From positions 1-47,280 of the forward strand of contig JBEHWK010000011.1 in assembly GCA_040217795.1 (NCBI GenBank): a stretch of 47,280 bases of DNA, read 5' to 3'. The notes beneath the pieces were generated by a model. It searched no databases and had not been told where the DNA came from. It worked only from the letters and a program-made list of their open reading frames with translations. The position numbers were made by a program, and so were the translations under genes. The stretch comes from Clostridium_T sp040217795. Its GTDB lineage: Bacteria > Bacillota > Clostridia > Clostridiales > Clostridiaceae. This document shows positions 32,248 to 40,588 of this stretch, piece after piece; within the stretch, counting starts at the first letter, position 1, and every line of letters starts with the position of its first letter.

Positions 32248-33021
32248 CTATTTTACCGCACCATATCTTCTATCTCTGTTCTGATAATCAAAAATTGCCC
32301 TATGCAGATCATCTTCTGTGAAGTCAGGCCAATTTATATTTGAAAACCAGAATTCTGAATATGCGCATTGCCACAATAAAAAATTGCTTAATCGCTGCTC
32401 TCCTGAAGGTCTTATAATCAAATCAGGATCAGGCATATTTTTTGTGTAAAGATAGGAAGAAAACATTGCTTCATCTAAATCGTTTATTGATATTTTGCCA
32501 TTTTCTATATCTTCAAAAGCTTCTTTTATACCCTTAATTATTTCTAATCTTCCGCCATAATTAAGAGCTAGATTCATAGTTACTCCAGTGTTGTTTTTAG
32601 TTCTTTCATATGCAGATATAAGTTCTTCCCTGCATTCTGAAGGCAGTTTGCTGATGTCTCCGATATGGTTTATAACAACCCCATTTTCATTCAACTCATT
32701 AAACTCACTTTTTAAATACTCTACCAGAAGTTTCATTAAAGCGCCGACTTCATCTTTAGGTCTTTTCCAATTTTCAGTGGAGAAAGCATATAAAGTCAGA
32801 TACTTCACCCCAATCCTATTGCATTCCTTTATAATTTTTCTTATAGTTTCAACGCCAGCCTTATGTCCAAAGGTTCTTGGAAGTCCTTTAGCTTTTGCCC
32901 ATCTGCCGTTTCCATCCATAATTATAGCAATATGTTTAGGAATGTTATCATAATCCAAATCAAAACTTGAAGTATCAAACGAAGTAATATTCTTTTTTTT
33001 CTTTTTAATCAAATTAAACAT
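32248..33021 (-). CDS. uppS: Isoprenyl (undecaprenyl) diphosphate synthase
   Basis: A cis-prenyltransferase that elongates farnesyl diphosphate to the C55 lipid carrier of peptidoglycan synthesis. The catalytic aspartate is in HIAIIMDGNGRWAK; other motifs are GHKAGVETIRKII, YLTLYAFSTENW, and the C-terminal DLIIRPSGEQRLSNFLLWQCAYSE region. The lysine-rich N-terminal tail of about 25 residues is typical of Firmicutes. GGAGGAG precedes the ATG. Confidence 0.96.
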   Translation of the reverse strand: MFNLIKKKKKNITSFDTSSFDLDYDNIPKHIAIIMDGNGRWAKAKGLPRTFGHKAGVETIRKIIKECNRIGVKYLTLYAFSTENWKRPKDEVGALMKLLVEYLKSEFNELNENGVVINHIGDISKLPSECREELISAYERTKNNTGVTMNLALNYGGRLEIIKGIKEAFEDIENGKISINDLDEAMFSSYLYTKNMPDPDLIIRPSGEQRLSNFLLWQCAYSEFWFSNINWPDFTEDDLHRAIFDYQNRDRRYGAVK

Positions 33022-33042
33022 AATACTCCTCCATAATAAATA

Positions 33043-33070
33043 TGGTAAAAACCTGCTTTAAAGCAGGTTT
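33043..33070 (-). terminator. Intrinsic terminator of frr, overlapping its stop codon
   Basis: A perfect 9-bp stem AAACCTGCT (33049-33057) with AGCAGGTTT (33062-33070) and a 4-base loop is followed by TTTTACC on the minus strand. The frr stop (33069-33071) overlaps the stem. Confidence 0.75.
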
Positions 33071-33626
33071 ATACAGACATTACCTCTTTTTCTTTATTTG
33101 TTATTGATGCATCGATTGCTTTAATATATTTATCAGTAACTTTTTGGATGTCATCTTCACCTTTTTTAATCTCGTCTTCTGATAAATCTCCATCCTTTTT
33201 CAATGCCTTAACTTTCTCATTTGCATCTCTTCTGATTGATCTGATTGCCACTTTCGCTTCTTCACCATATTTTCTTACAGTTTTAACCAGGTTCTTTCTG
33301 GTTTCTTCTGTCAGTTCAGGAACAACTAATCTTATTATAGAACCATCATTTGAAGGATTTATTCCCAAGTCAGATTTTAAAATTGCTCTTTCAATCTCTT
33401 TAAGCATTGGCTTTTCCCAAGGAGTTATAACAAGCATTCTTGGTTCAGGCGCAGAAATATTTGATACCTCGTTCAAATGACACATACTTCCGTAATATTC
33501 AACCTGAATTCTGTCCAACATTGTAGGGTTAGCTCTTCCTGCCTTCAGAGTTGATAAATCTGATTCCAGCACGTGAAGAGTTTTTTTCATCTTTTCTTCA
33601 GAAGTTCTAATAATATCTTTTATCAT
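33069..33626 (-). CDS. frr: Ribosome recycling factor
   Basis: A 185-residue factor that, with EF-G, splits post-termination ribosomes. Signatures include LKAGRANPTMLDRIQVEYYG, ISAPEPRMLVITPWEK and a C-terminal helix with VRKYGEEAKVAIRSIRRD. It follows pyrH by 20 bases, the conserved tsf-pyrH-frr order. The length is standard. Confidence 0.98.
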   Translation of the reverse strand: MIKDIIRTSEEKMKKTLHVLESDLSTLKAGRANPTMLDRIQVEYYGSMCHLNEVSNISAPEPRMLVITPWEKPMLKEIERAILKSDLGINPSNDGSIIRLVVPELTEETRKNLVKTVRKYGEEAKVAIRSIRRDANEKVKALKKDGDLSEDEIKKGEDDIQKVTDKYIKAIDASITNKEKEVMSV

Positions 33627-33646
33627 AAAATATACCTCCTAAAATA

Positions 33647-34354
33647 TTAACAAACTATAGTTCCTATTTTTTCACCCATTGCGGCCTTTTTGATATTTCC
33701 CGGTTCATCCAAAGAGAAAACTACTATAGGAATTTTATTGTCCATACAAAGAGATGAAGCAGTGGAATCCATAACCTGAAGTCCTTTTTCCAATACCTCT
33801 AAGTGTGATAAGGTATCGAATTTTACTGCATCATTGTATTTATGCGGATCTTTATCATATACTCCATCTACTTTTTTTGCTAAAAGAATTACGTCTGCTT
33901 CAATTTCTGCTGCTCTTAAAGCTGCTGTAGTATCAGTTGAGAAATATGGATTTCCTGTACCAGCTGCAAAAATTACAACTCTTCCCTTTTCCAGGTGACG
34001 CATAGCTCTTCTTCTTATAAACGGCTCTGCAACTTCTTTCATTTCAATTGCGGTTTGAACTCTTGTCATTACGCCTAAGCTTTCCAGAGAATCTTGTAAT
34101 GCCAACGCATTTATACATGTTGCCAGCATTCCCATATAATCGGCAGTAGTTCTGTCCATATCTTCTCCCTGTCTGCCTCTCCATATGTTTCCTCCGCCGA
34201 CTACAGCTCCAACTTCAACACCCATATCAATTAACTCTTTGATTTCATTTGCAATTCTCAACGCTACCTTAAAATCAATACCAAATCCATTGGCTCCAGC
34301 TAAAGCTTCTCCAGATAATTTTAACATAACTCTCTTATATTTACATTCAGACAT
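33647..34354 (-). CDS. pyrH: UMP kinase
   Basis: The hexameric bacterial uridylate kinase converting UMP to UDP. Motifs are RVMLKLSGEALAG at the N-terminus, GAVVGGGNIWRGRQG and TGNPYFSTDTTAALRAAE. Length 235 is standard. AGGTTG lies upstream of the ATG. Strong terminators follow tsf upstream and frr downstream, so pyrH-frr may form its own unit or depend on readthrough. Confidence 0.98.
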   Translation of the reverse strand: MSECKYKRVMLKLSGEALAGANGFGIDFKVALRIANEIKELIDMGVEVGAVVGGGNIWRGRQGEDMDRTTADYMGMLATCINALALQDSLESLGVMTRVQTAIEMKEVAEPFIRRRAMRHLEKGRVVIFAAGTGNPYFSTDTTAALRAAEIEADVILLAKKVDGVYDKDPHKYNDAVKFDTLSHLEVLEKGLQVMDSTASSLCMDNKIPIVVFSLDEPGNIKKAAMGEKIGTIVC

Positions 34355-34382
34355 ATTTCAACCTCCAATTGAATATTATTTT

Positions 34383-34413
34383 AAAAAAAGAGAACACTTT
34401 GTGTTCTCTTTTT
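34383..34413 (-). terminator. Intrinsic terminator of tsf
   Basis: A 13-bp stem AAAAAGAGAACAC (34385-34397) with GTGTTCTCTTTTT (34401-34413) and a 3-base loop is followed on the minus strand by further T. It lies directly after the tsf stop. Confidence 0.85.
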
Positions 34414-34415
34414 AG

Positions 34416-35333
34416 TTATTTTGCTCCGATTTGTCTTGCAACTTCTTCCGCAAAGTTTTCTTCTTTCTTCTCGATACCTTCTCCTCTTTCGAATCTAACG
34501 AATGTGTTTACTGTTATCTGAGAACCAACTTCTTTAGATTTTTCCTGAAGATATTTAGTTATAGACTTATCGCCATCTTTTACCCATGCCTGGTCTAAAA
34601 GACATACTTCTTTATAGTACTTTTGAATTCTTCCTTCAACCATTTTTTCTACTATTTTTTCAGGCTTTCCTTCATTTAAAGCTTGAACTCTGTAGATTTC
34701 TTTCTCTTTTTCAAGAGCTTCGTTATCTACTTGATCTCTATTTAAGAATGCTGGGTTAGCAGCAGCAACTTGCATACATACATCCTTTGCAACTTCTTCA
34801 ACAACTTCATTTTGTACATCTGATCCGATTTCAACAAGAACACCGATTCTTCCGCCACCGTGGATGTAGCTAGCTATAACGCCATTTTCAACTGATAAGT
34901 TTTTAAATCTTCTTACAGTCATGTTTTCGCCTAATTTAGCGATTAAAGCTGTTAAAGCTTCTGAAACTGTTTGTTCTTCATTAAACTTTTCGTTTACAAA
35001 TTCTTCTACAGTTACAGCTGATGTAGAAGCAGCCATTTCAGCTAATCTTTCAGCAAAACCTACAAATTCATCATTTGCAGCAACGAAATCAGTTTCACAG
35101 TTTAATTCAACTATAGCACCTTTTTTCTTATCTGCAGAAATATATGTTTTAACAATTCCTTCTGCTGCAACTCTGCCAGCTTTTTTAGCTGCAGCTGCAA
35201 GACCTTTTTCTCTTAATATTTCAACAGCCTTTTCCATATCACCGTTTGATTCTGTTAAGGCTTTTTTGCAGTCCATCATACCTGCGCCAGTTCTTTCTCT
35301 TAATTCTTTAACTGATTGAGCAGTTATCATCAT
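34416..35333 (-). CDS. tsf: Translation elongation factor Ts
   Basis: The nucleotide-exchange factor for EF-Tu. Signatures are VKELRERTGAGMMDCKKAL, the helical GDMEKAVEILREKG and the core ELNCETDFVAAND. Length about 305 is normal for the long two-domain form. Two adjacent ATG codons (35333 and 35330) follow AGGAGG; the second gives better spacing but the choice does not affect the protein. It follows rpsB after a hairpin. Confidence 0.98.
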   Translation of the reverse strand: MMITAQSVKELRERTGAGMMDCKKALTESNGDMEKAVEILREKGLAAAAKKAGRVAAEGIVKTYISADKKKGAIVELNCETDFVAANDEFVGFAERLAEMAASTSAVTVEEFVNEKFNEEQTVSEALTALIAKLGENMTVRRFKNLSVENGVIASYIHGGGRIGVLVEIGSDVQNEVVEEVAKDVCMQVAAANPAFLNRDQVDNEALEKEKEIYRVQALNEGKPEKIVEKMVEGRIQKYYKEVCLLDQAWVKDGDKSITKYLQEKSKEVGSQITVNTFVRFERGEGIEKKEENFAEEVARQIGAK

Positions 35334-35359
35334 TATTCCTCCTTAATATTATTAAGTTA

Positions 35360-35392
35360 AAAGGTAAATGAAGAATGCCTTCACCTACCTTT
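35360..35392 (-). terminator. Intergenic hairpin between rpsB and tsf
   Basis: A 14-bp stem (35360-35373 with 35379-35392; two U-G pairs on the minus strand) with a 5-base loop and a short TTTT. It probably acts as a partial terminator that sets the rpsB:tsf ratio. Confidence 0.6.
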
Positions 35393-35401
35393 ATTCTTAA
35401 A

Positions 35402-36103
35402 TTATTCAGCTAATTGTTCGCCTTGTCTTCCTTCTATTATAGCATCAGCTAATCTTGCAGTTATTAATTTAACTGCTCTTATAGCATCGTCATTACCAGG
35501 AATTACGTAATCAACTTCATCTGGATCACAGTTTGTATCAACGATAGCTACAACAGGAATACCAAGGATTTTAGCTTCAGAAATAGCATTCTTTTCTTTT
35601 CTAGGGTCAACAACAAACATTGCTCCTATATTAGAAACGTTAAGGTCTCTCATTCCGCCTAAGTTTTTGATTAACTTTTCTTTTTCATTCTTAAGGTTAG
35701 TTACTTCTTTCTTAGGAAGAACTTCGAATGTACCATCTTGTTCCATTTGTTCTAATTCAGTTAATCTTCTTATTCTTGTTTTGATAGTGTTGAAGTTTGT
35801 TAACATTCCACCTAACCATCTGTTGTTAACGAAGTGCATGTTTGATCTTACTGCTTCTTCTTGAATAGCTTCTTGAGCTTGTTTCTTAGTACCAACAAAA
35901 AGTATGTCTTTACCTTCTGTAGATACTTCTTTGATGAAGTCATAAGCTTCTTCAACCTTCTTAACTGTTTTTTGAAGATCTATTATATATATTCCGTTTC
36001 TTTCTGTGAATATATAAGGAGCCATCTTAGGGTTCCATCTTCTTGTTTGATGTCCAAAGTGAACACCTGCTTCTAATAATTGTTTCATTGAAATTACTGC
36101 CAT
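35402..36103 (-). CDS. rpsB: 30S ribosomal protein S2
   Basis: A 233-residue S2. It has MKQLLEAGVHFGHQTRRWNPKM, IYIIDLQKTVKKVEEAY, FVGTKKQAQEAI and NRWLGGMLTNF, all standard. The ATG at 36103 (MAVISMKQLLEAG) follows AAGGAGG; the longer frame to 36136 includes this site and is not used. It has a separate promoter about 110 bases upstream. Confidence 0.98.
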   Translation of the reverse strand: MAVISMKQLLEAGVHFGHQTRRWNPKMAPYIFTERNGIYIIDLQKTVKKVEEAYDFIKEVSTEGKDILFVGTKKQAQEAIQEEAVRSNMHFVNNRWLGGMLTNFNTIKTRIRRLTELEQMEQDGTFEVLPKKEVTNLKNEKEKLIKNLGGMRDLNVSNIGAMFVVDPRKEKNAISEAKILGIPVVAIVDTNCDPDEVDYVIPGNDDAIRAVKLITARLADAIIEGRQGEQLAE

Positions 36104-36205
36104 TTTGTTTCCTCCTTGTGGTTTAACCTCCACCATCCATGTCTTTATAGATTTCCCAATTAAGGCACCACTCTACAAATAAGATGATGTGTGTATTTTC
36201 TTACC
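36104..36205 (-). promoter_or_regulatory. rpsB 5' leader
   Basis: About 100 bases separate the predicted start site from the ATG. A small GTGG/CCAC hairpin close to the ribosome binding site is possible. S2 leaders are autoregulatory in some bacteria; I cannot match this one to a known fold. Confidence 0.3.
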
Positions 36206-36211
36206 TAAGAT

Positions 36212-36240
36212 AGTATAACATAGAGGTTTTTAACTAGCAA
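36212..36240 (-). promoter_or_regulatory. Promoter of rpsB-tsf
   Basis: On the minus strand TTGCTA and TATACT are separated by 17 bases. It lies after the codY terminator. Confidence 0.75.
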
Positions 36241-36332
36241 TATATAAATAGAACTTTTTTTCACTTATTAGAAAAGTTTAACTTTTAAATAAATTTACCG
36301 TTGGTGGTAGCCATCCTCGCTGATATTTTTCT

Positions 36333-36383
36333 AAAAAAAGCATAAGGTAATCCAGTCTGTATTCCGGATTACCTTATGCTTTT
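36333..36383 (-). terminator. Intrinsic terminator of codY
   Basis: An 18-bp perfect stem (36336-36353 with 36366-36383, core GCATAAGGTAATCC) with a 12-base loop is followed on the minus strand by TTT. It is the longest stem in the window. Confidence 0.9.
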
Positions 36384-36392
36384 GCATTAGCA

Positions 36393-37169
36393 TTATTTAA
36401 TTTTCTTTAACTCATCCAACAATTTATCATTAAGTATCTTTATGTGCGTACCCTTCATTCCAAGAGATCTGGATTCTATTACCCCTGCACTTTCAAATTT
36501 TCTCAGTGCATTTACTATAACAGATCTGGTTATTCCTACTTTATCAGCAATTTTTGAAGCTACCAGCAATCCTTCATTTCCATCAAGCTCTCCAAAGATA
36601 TGTTCTACAGCTTCAAGTTCTGAATAAGACAGAGTACCGATTGCAAGCTGAACAACAGCTTTCTTTCTGGCTTCGTCCTCAAGTTCAACCTGTTTTGCCC
36701 TCAAAATTTCCATACCTACTATTGTTGCAGAATATTCAGCTAAAACTAAATCTTCATCTCCAAACGGGCGTCCATATCTTGCCAGCAAAAGTGTTCCCAG
36801 TCTTTCTCTGTTTCCGATTATAGGGACAATAGTTGTAACTTTATTATCCATATTGCACCCGTCCTGGCCTTCAAAAACACACGCCCCGTTATTATAAAGA
36901 TTTGGCATGGATTCCTGAATATTCAGCAATTTGTTGTTATATTCATCAGGGAATTTTTTTTCTTCAATCACTTTTTTCTTCATGATTTCACATTCAAATC
37001 CTGATGAGAAAGAATAACCAAGAATTTTTCCCTTTCTGCTAACAACATAAACATTGCATTCCATAACTTCACTTAATATCTCGCAGATATCTTCAAATGC
37101 AACTGGTTCAGTACCAGACTTCTGTAATATTTTATTTAACTTTCTTGTTTTTGAGAGTAGTGTTGTCAT
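36393..37169 (-). CDS. codY: GTP/branched-chain-amino-acid-sensing repressor CodY
   Basis: The global nutrient regulator of Firmicutes; it binds DNA when GTP and isoleucine/leucine/valine are plentiful. The N-terminal GAF-like sensor starts MTTLLSKTRKLNKILQ and includes GKILGYSF; the C-terminal winged helix has SKIADKVGITRSVIVNALRKF. The ATG at 37169 has AGGAGG upstream and yields 258 residues, the family norm; the longer frame to 37223 is not used. topA lies upstream, the usual clostridial order. Promoter, CodY box and terminator make it monocistronic. Confidence 0.97.
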   Translation of the reverse strand: MTTLLSKTRKLNKILQKSGTEPVAFEDICEILSEVMECNVYVVSRKGKILGYSFSSGFECEIMKKKVIEEKKFPDEYNNKLLNIQESMPNLYNNGACVFEGQDGCNMDNKVTTIVPIIGNRERLGTLLLARYGRPFGDEDLVLAEYSATIVGMEILRAKQVELEDEARKKAVVQLAIGTLSYSELEAVEHIFGELDGNEGLLVASKIADKVGITRSVIVNALRKFESAGVIESRSLGMKGTHIKILNDKLLDELKKIK

Positions 37170-37204
37170 ATAACTCCTCCTGAAAATACATATTATAACT
37201 CGTA

Positions 37205-37219
37205 TATTTTTTGAAAATT
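37205..37219 (-). promoter_or_regulatory. CodY box in the codY leader (autoregulation)
   Basis: On the minus strand AATTTTCAAAAAATA matches the CodY consensus AATTTTCWGAAAATT at 13 of 15 positions. It lies about 35 bases after the predicted start site, where bound CodY would act as a roadblock. Confidence 0.55.
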
Positions 37220-37258
37220 TCAACTATTTGAAATTTTACGATTATTTCTACTATTTAT

Positions 37259-37287
37259 AATATAACACAGTTCATCGGCCTTTTCAA
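37259..37287 (-). promoter_or_regulatory. Promoter of codY
   Basis: On the minus strand TTGAAA and TATATT are separated by 17 bases, giving a leader of about 80 bases. Confidence 0.65.
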
Positions 37288-37378
37288 CCTACTCTTATGC
37301 TTTTCGACATATTTATTGCCTATGAAAGCGAATTATTTCTCATACAATAAATAAGGATTTCAGGAGAATATATGTCTT

Positions 37379-39472
37379 TTATTCTTCATTTTCATTTTCA
37401 ATATTTAACTGAACTTTATTTCCACATTCTGAATTGGTACATTCTAAATATCTGCCCTTTGATTTTGAGTATCTATAAACCATAGCAGACTGGCATTTTT
37501 CACATTTTTCTTTTGCTGGTTCATGCCAGCTGACAAAATCACACTCAGGGTAACTTGAGCATCCATAAAACTTATTGCCTTTTTTACTTCTCTTTAATAA
37601 TACTTTTCCACCGCATTTAGGACATGGAGCGTCTATCTCATGGACAATAGGTTTGGTGTTCTGACACTCAGGGTAACCTGGGCATGCAAGAAAATCACCA
37701 AAACGTCCATGTTTAATAACCATCATCCTGCCGCATTTGTCGCATGGAACATCAGAAACTTTGTCTTCTATTATAATCTTTGAAACTTCTGCTTCAGCCC
37801 TTTCAATCTGAACTTTCAGCGGACTGAAGAATTCACCAACTATCTTATTCCAATTGTCCTTGCCTTCTTCAATATTATCCAACTTTGATTCCATCTCAGC
37901 TGTAAAATCAGCATCCACAATTTCTTTAAAATAGTCAGACATTATGCTGTTTACAATAAAGCCCAATTCGGTAGCCACCAAATTCTTCTTCTCTCTAAGC
38001 ACATACTTTCTATCTAAAAGTGTAGAGATTGTAGGAACATAGGTACTTGGTCTCCCGATTCCTTTTTCCTCCAGCAGTTTCACAAAGGAAGCTTCAGTGA
38101 ATCTGCTTGGCGGCTGAGTAAAGTGTTGCTTTGGAGATAAGGATTCCTGTTTCAGTTCCTCCCCTGCTTCTATTTCAGGAACTGATACTTCATCATTCTC
38201 CTCTTCTGTACTGTACTCATACAGCTTCATAAATCCATCAAATTTTACATTTGAACCTGATGCTCTTAATTTATAATCCCCATTTTGAATAACAACCGAC
38301 ATGGTGTTGAGTTCACATGCTGCCATCTGGCTGGCCACAAATCTTTTCCATATAAGAGCATATAGTTTGTATGCTTCCGGTGTAAGGTTTTCCTTAGCCA
38401 CCTCAGGTGTAATTTCCACATAAGTAGGTCTGATTGCTTCATGAGCATCCTGAATATTTTTCTTACTTTTGTACATCCTAGGTGTTTCCGGAATATAATT
38501 ATCTCCGTAAGTTTCCTTAATAAAGTCTAAAGCCTTCGTTTGAGCTTCTGTTGAAATCCTCACAGAGTCAGTTCTCATATAAGTAATAAGCCCTATTGTT
38601 CCGCGCCCCTTGATCTCAACACCTTCATATAGTTTTTGAGCTACTGACATGGTCTTTTTAGTCATATAATTCAATTTTTTATTTGCATCCTGCTGTAATG
38701 TAGATGTTGTGAAAGGAGGCAGAGGATTTTTTTGTTTCTTGCCTTTTTTTACATCCTGAACTGTATATTTGCCATTCTGCAAATCATTTATCACTTTTAG
38801 TGCTTCTTCTTCAGTATCTATTTCAATTTTTTTGTTCTTAAATTGAGATAATTTAACCTGGAACTTTTTATTGTCCTTTTTCAAAAAACAATCCACAGTC
38901 CAGAACTCTCTTGGTACAAAAGATTTTATCTCCTCTTCCCTATCACATATCAGCTTAAGTGCAGCTGACTGTACCCTTCCGGCACTTAACCCCCATTTTA
39001 CATTTTTCCATAGAATAGGGCTTATTTCATATCCAACAAGTCTGTCCAGTATCCTCCTGGCCTGCTGTGCATCTACTAAATTCTGATTTATAGGTCTCGG
39101 TTTTTTTATAGATGCTTTTACTGCTTCCTTAGTTACTTCATTAAACTCAATTCTGCAGCTTTCATTAGTTGAAATTTTTAAAACGTTGGCTAAATGCCAT
39201 GAAATAGCTTCCCCTTCCCTATCCGGGTCAGTTGCCAGAAAAATCTTGTCACTTTTCTTGGCAAGTTTTTTCAATTTATCTAACAGATCCCCTTTTCCCC
39301 TGATTGTTATGTATTTTGGTGAAAAGTTATCTTCTATATTAACACCCAATTGGCTTTTGGGAAGATCTCTCACATGACCCATAGATGCTTCCACAACATA
39401 GTTTTTTCCCAAATATTTACCAATGGTTTTCGCTTTAGCTGGTGACTCTACTATAACTAAATTTTGACCCAT
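37379..39472 (-). CDS. topA: DNA topoisomerase I (type IA)
   Basis: A 697-residue enzyme relaxing negative supercoils. The Toprim domain starts LVIVESPAKAKTIGKYLG and has the DPDREGEAI acidic motif. The catalytic tyrosine is in GLITYMRTDSVRIS. Three C-terminal zinc ribbons with C-x2-C / C-x5-C spacing are visible (CDKCGRMM, CPKCGGKV, CEKCQSAM and partners). AGGTGAG lies just upstream of the ATG. It follows dprA by 41 bases. Confidence 0.98.
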   Translation of the reverse strand: MGQNLVIVESPAKAKTIGKYLGKNYVVEASMGHVRDLPKSQLGVNIEDNFSPKYITIRGKGDLLDKLKKLAKKSDKIFLATDPDREGEAISWHLANVLKISTNESCRIEFNEVTKEAVKASIKKPRPINQNLVDAQQARRILDRLVGYEISPILWKNVKWGLSAGRVQSAALKLICDREEEIKSFVPREFWTVDCFLKKDNKKFQVKLSQFKNKKIEIDTEEEALKVINDLQNGKYTVQDVKKGKKQKNPLPPFTTSTLQQDANKKLNYMTKKTMSVAQKLYEGVEIKGRGTIGLITYMRTDSVRISTEAQTKALDFIKETYGDNYIPETPRMYKSKKNIQDAHEAIRPTYVEITPEVAKENLTPEAYKLYALIWKRFVASQMAACELNTMSVVIQNGDYKLRASGSNVKFDGFMKLYEYSTEEENDEVSVPEIEAGEELKQESLSPKQHFTQPPSRFTEASFVKLLEEKGIGRPSTYVPTISTLLDRKYVLREKKNLVATELGFIVNSIMSDYFKEIVDADFTAEMESKLDNIEEGKDNWNKIVGEFFSPLKVQIERAEAEVSKIIIEDKVSDVPCDKCGRMMVIKHGRFGDFLACPGYPECQNTKPIVHEIDAPCPKCGGKVLLKRSKKGNKFYGCSSYPECDFVSWHEPAKEKCEKCQSAMVYRYSKSKGRYLECTNSECGNKVQLNIENENEE

Positions 39473-39513
39473 TACTCACCTCTGGTTCAGAGGTGTTCAC
39501 CCCCCTTATATAG

Positions 39514-40584
39514 TTAACTTATCCTGGCAAAATAGTTTCCATTTAAACTAATTACCTCTTTTTCAAGTTGCAATTCAAATAATATACCATAAATTGCATT
39601 TATGTCAATATTACATTTTTCTATTAATTCGTTTATATGTATCGGTGTTTTACCAATATGATTCAAAATAATTGCCTTATTACCACTGTAATTGCTGGCT
39701 CTTCCCTTATTCCTGCTGATCCTGAGTAAAGTGTATAAATCTTCTATTTCTGTAAGTACTGAGGCTCCATCCCTTATAAGCATATTACACCCTTTACTGT
39801 TTTGAAGTAAAGGACTTCCCGGAACACAAATGATTTCTTTATTTAATTCCAGTGAGTATCCTGCTGTAATTAAACTTCCGCTTTTATCTGCGGCTTCAGT
39901 AATAATCAGTGAATCCCCCAGTGCGCTGATTATTCTGTTTCTTCTTGGAAAATTGTATGCATAAGGAGGAGTATCGGGCAGAAACTCAGAAATAAGCACA
40001 CCTTTTTCTGTAATGTCATGGTATAATTTACGATTTGTTTTAGGATATATGACATTTAAACCACACCCCAAAACAGCACAGGTAGACCCGTCATGTTCCA
40101 ATGTACATTTGTGGGCTACAGTGTCTATACCGTAAGCGCCTCCGCTCACTGTGGCAATATCATTTTTCACCAGTTCAATTGTAATTAGTTCCGTTATTTG
40201 TATTCCCAAGGAAGTAGGTCTTCGTGTACCAACAATTGAGATTCTCCTTTTCTTGAAAAAATTATTATATTGACCTTTATAGAACAGGATATATGGAGGG
40301 TTGATAACCTCACTCTCCAAAAGGGTTTTTATATAATCAGGATCTTTATATACAGTAAAGGATATTGAATTTCTCTCCAAGTTTTCCATAAGATTATATA
40401 CTTCATCATCGCATACAGATGTTATTTTATTTGTATGCTTATAATCGCCGGAATAGCCGGCAATACCCTTATAAAAATTATAAATTTTCTTTTCATCTGC
40501 AAATGTGTTTTTCAAATATAATTTCAGCTCATTTGGCATGTCAACAGCAGCCAGCCAGAGTTTGTAAAAATCATCAGAATTCAT
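39514..40584 (-). CDS. dprA: DNA-processing protein DprA
   Basis: Protects incoming single-stranded DNA and loads RecA during natural transformation. The Rossmann-like core has ISIVGTRRPTSLG, TVSGGAYGIDTVAHK and VLGCGLNVIYPK, followed by LITAGYSLELNKEI. The C-terminal winged-helix-like domain is short. The 356-residue length is normal. It starts 4 bases after the ComM-type gene, a conserved comM-dprA-topA block. Confidence 0.95.
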   Translation of the reverse strand: MNSDDFYKLWLAAVDMPNELKLYLKNTFADEKKIYNFYKGIAGYSGDYKHTNKITSVCDDEVYNLMENLERNSISFTVYKDPDYIKTLLESEVINPPYILFYKGQYNNFFKKRRISIVGTRRPTSLGIQITELITIELVKNDIATVSGGAYGIDTVAHKCTLEHDGSTCAVLGCGLNVIYPKTNRKLYHDITEKGVLISEFLPDTPPYAYNFPRRNRIISALGDSLIITEAADKSGSLITAGYSLELNKEIICVPGSPLLQNSKGCNMLIRDGASVLTEIEDLYTLLRISRNKGRASNYSGNKAIILNHIGKTPIHINELIEKCNIDINAIYGILFELQLEKEVISLNGNYFARIS

Positions 40585-40588
40585 GTGT

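Noticed and set aside
37363..37490. Plus-strand ATG with AGGAGAATAT just before the topA end
   Set aside because: The ribosome binding site looks good, but the frame is short, reads antisense to the conserved topA zinc ribbon and has no recognisable product.
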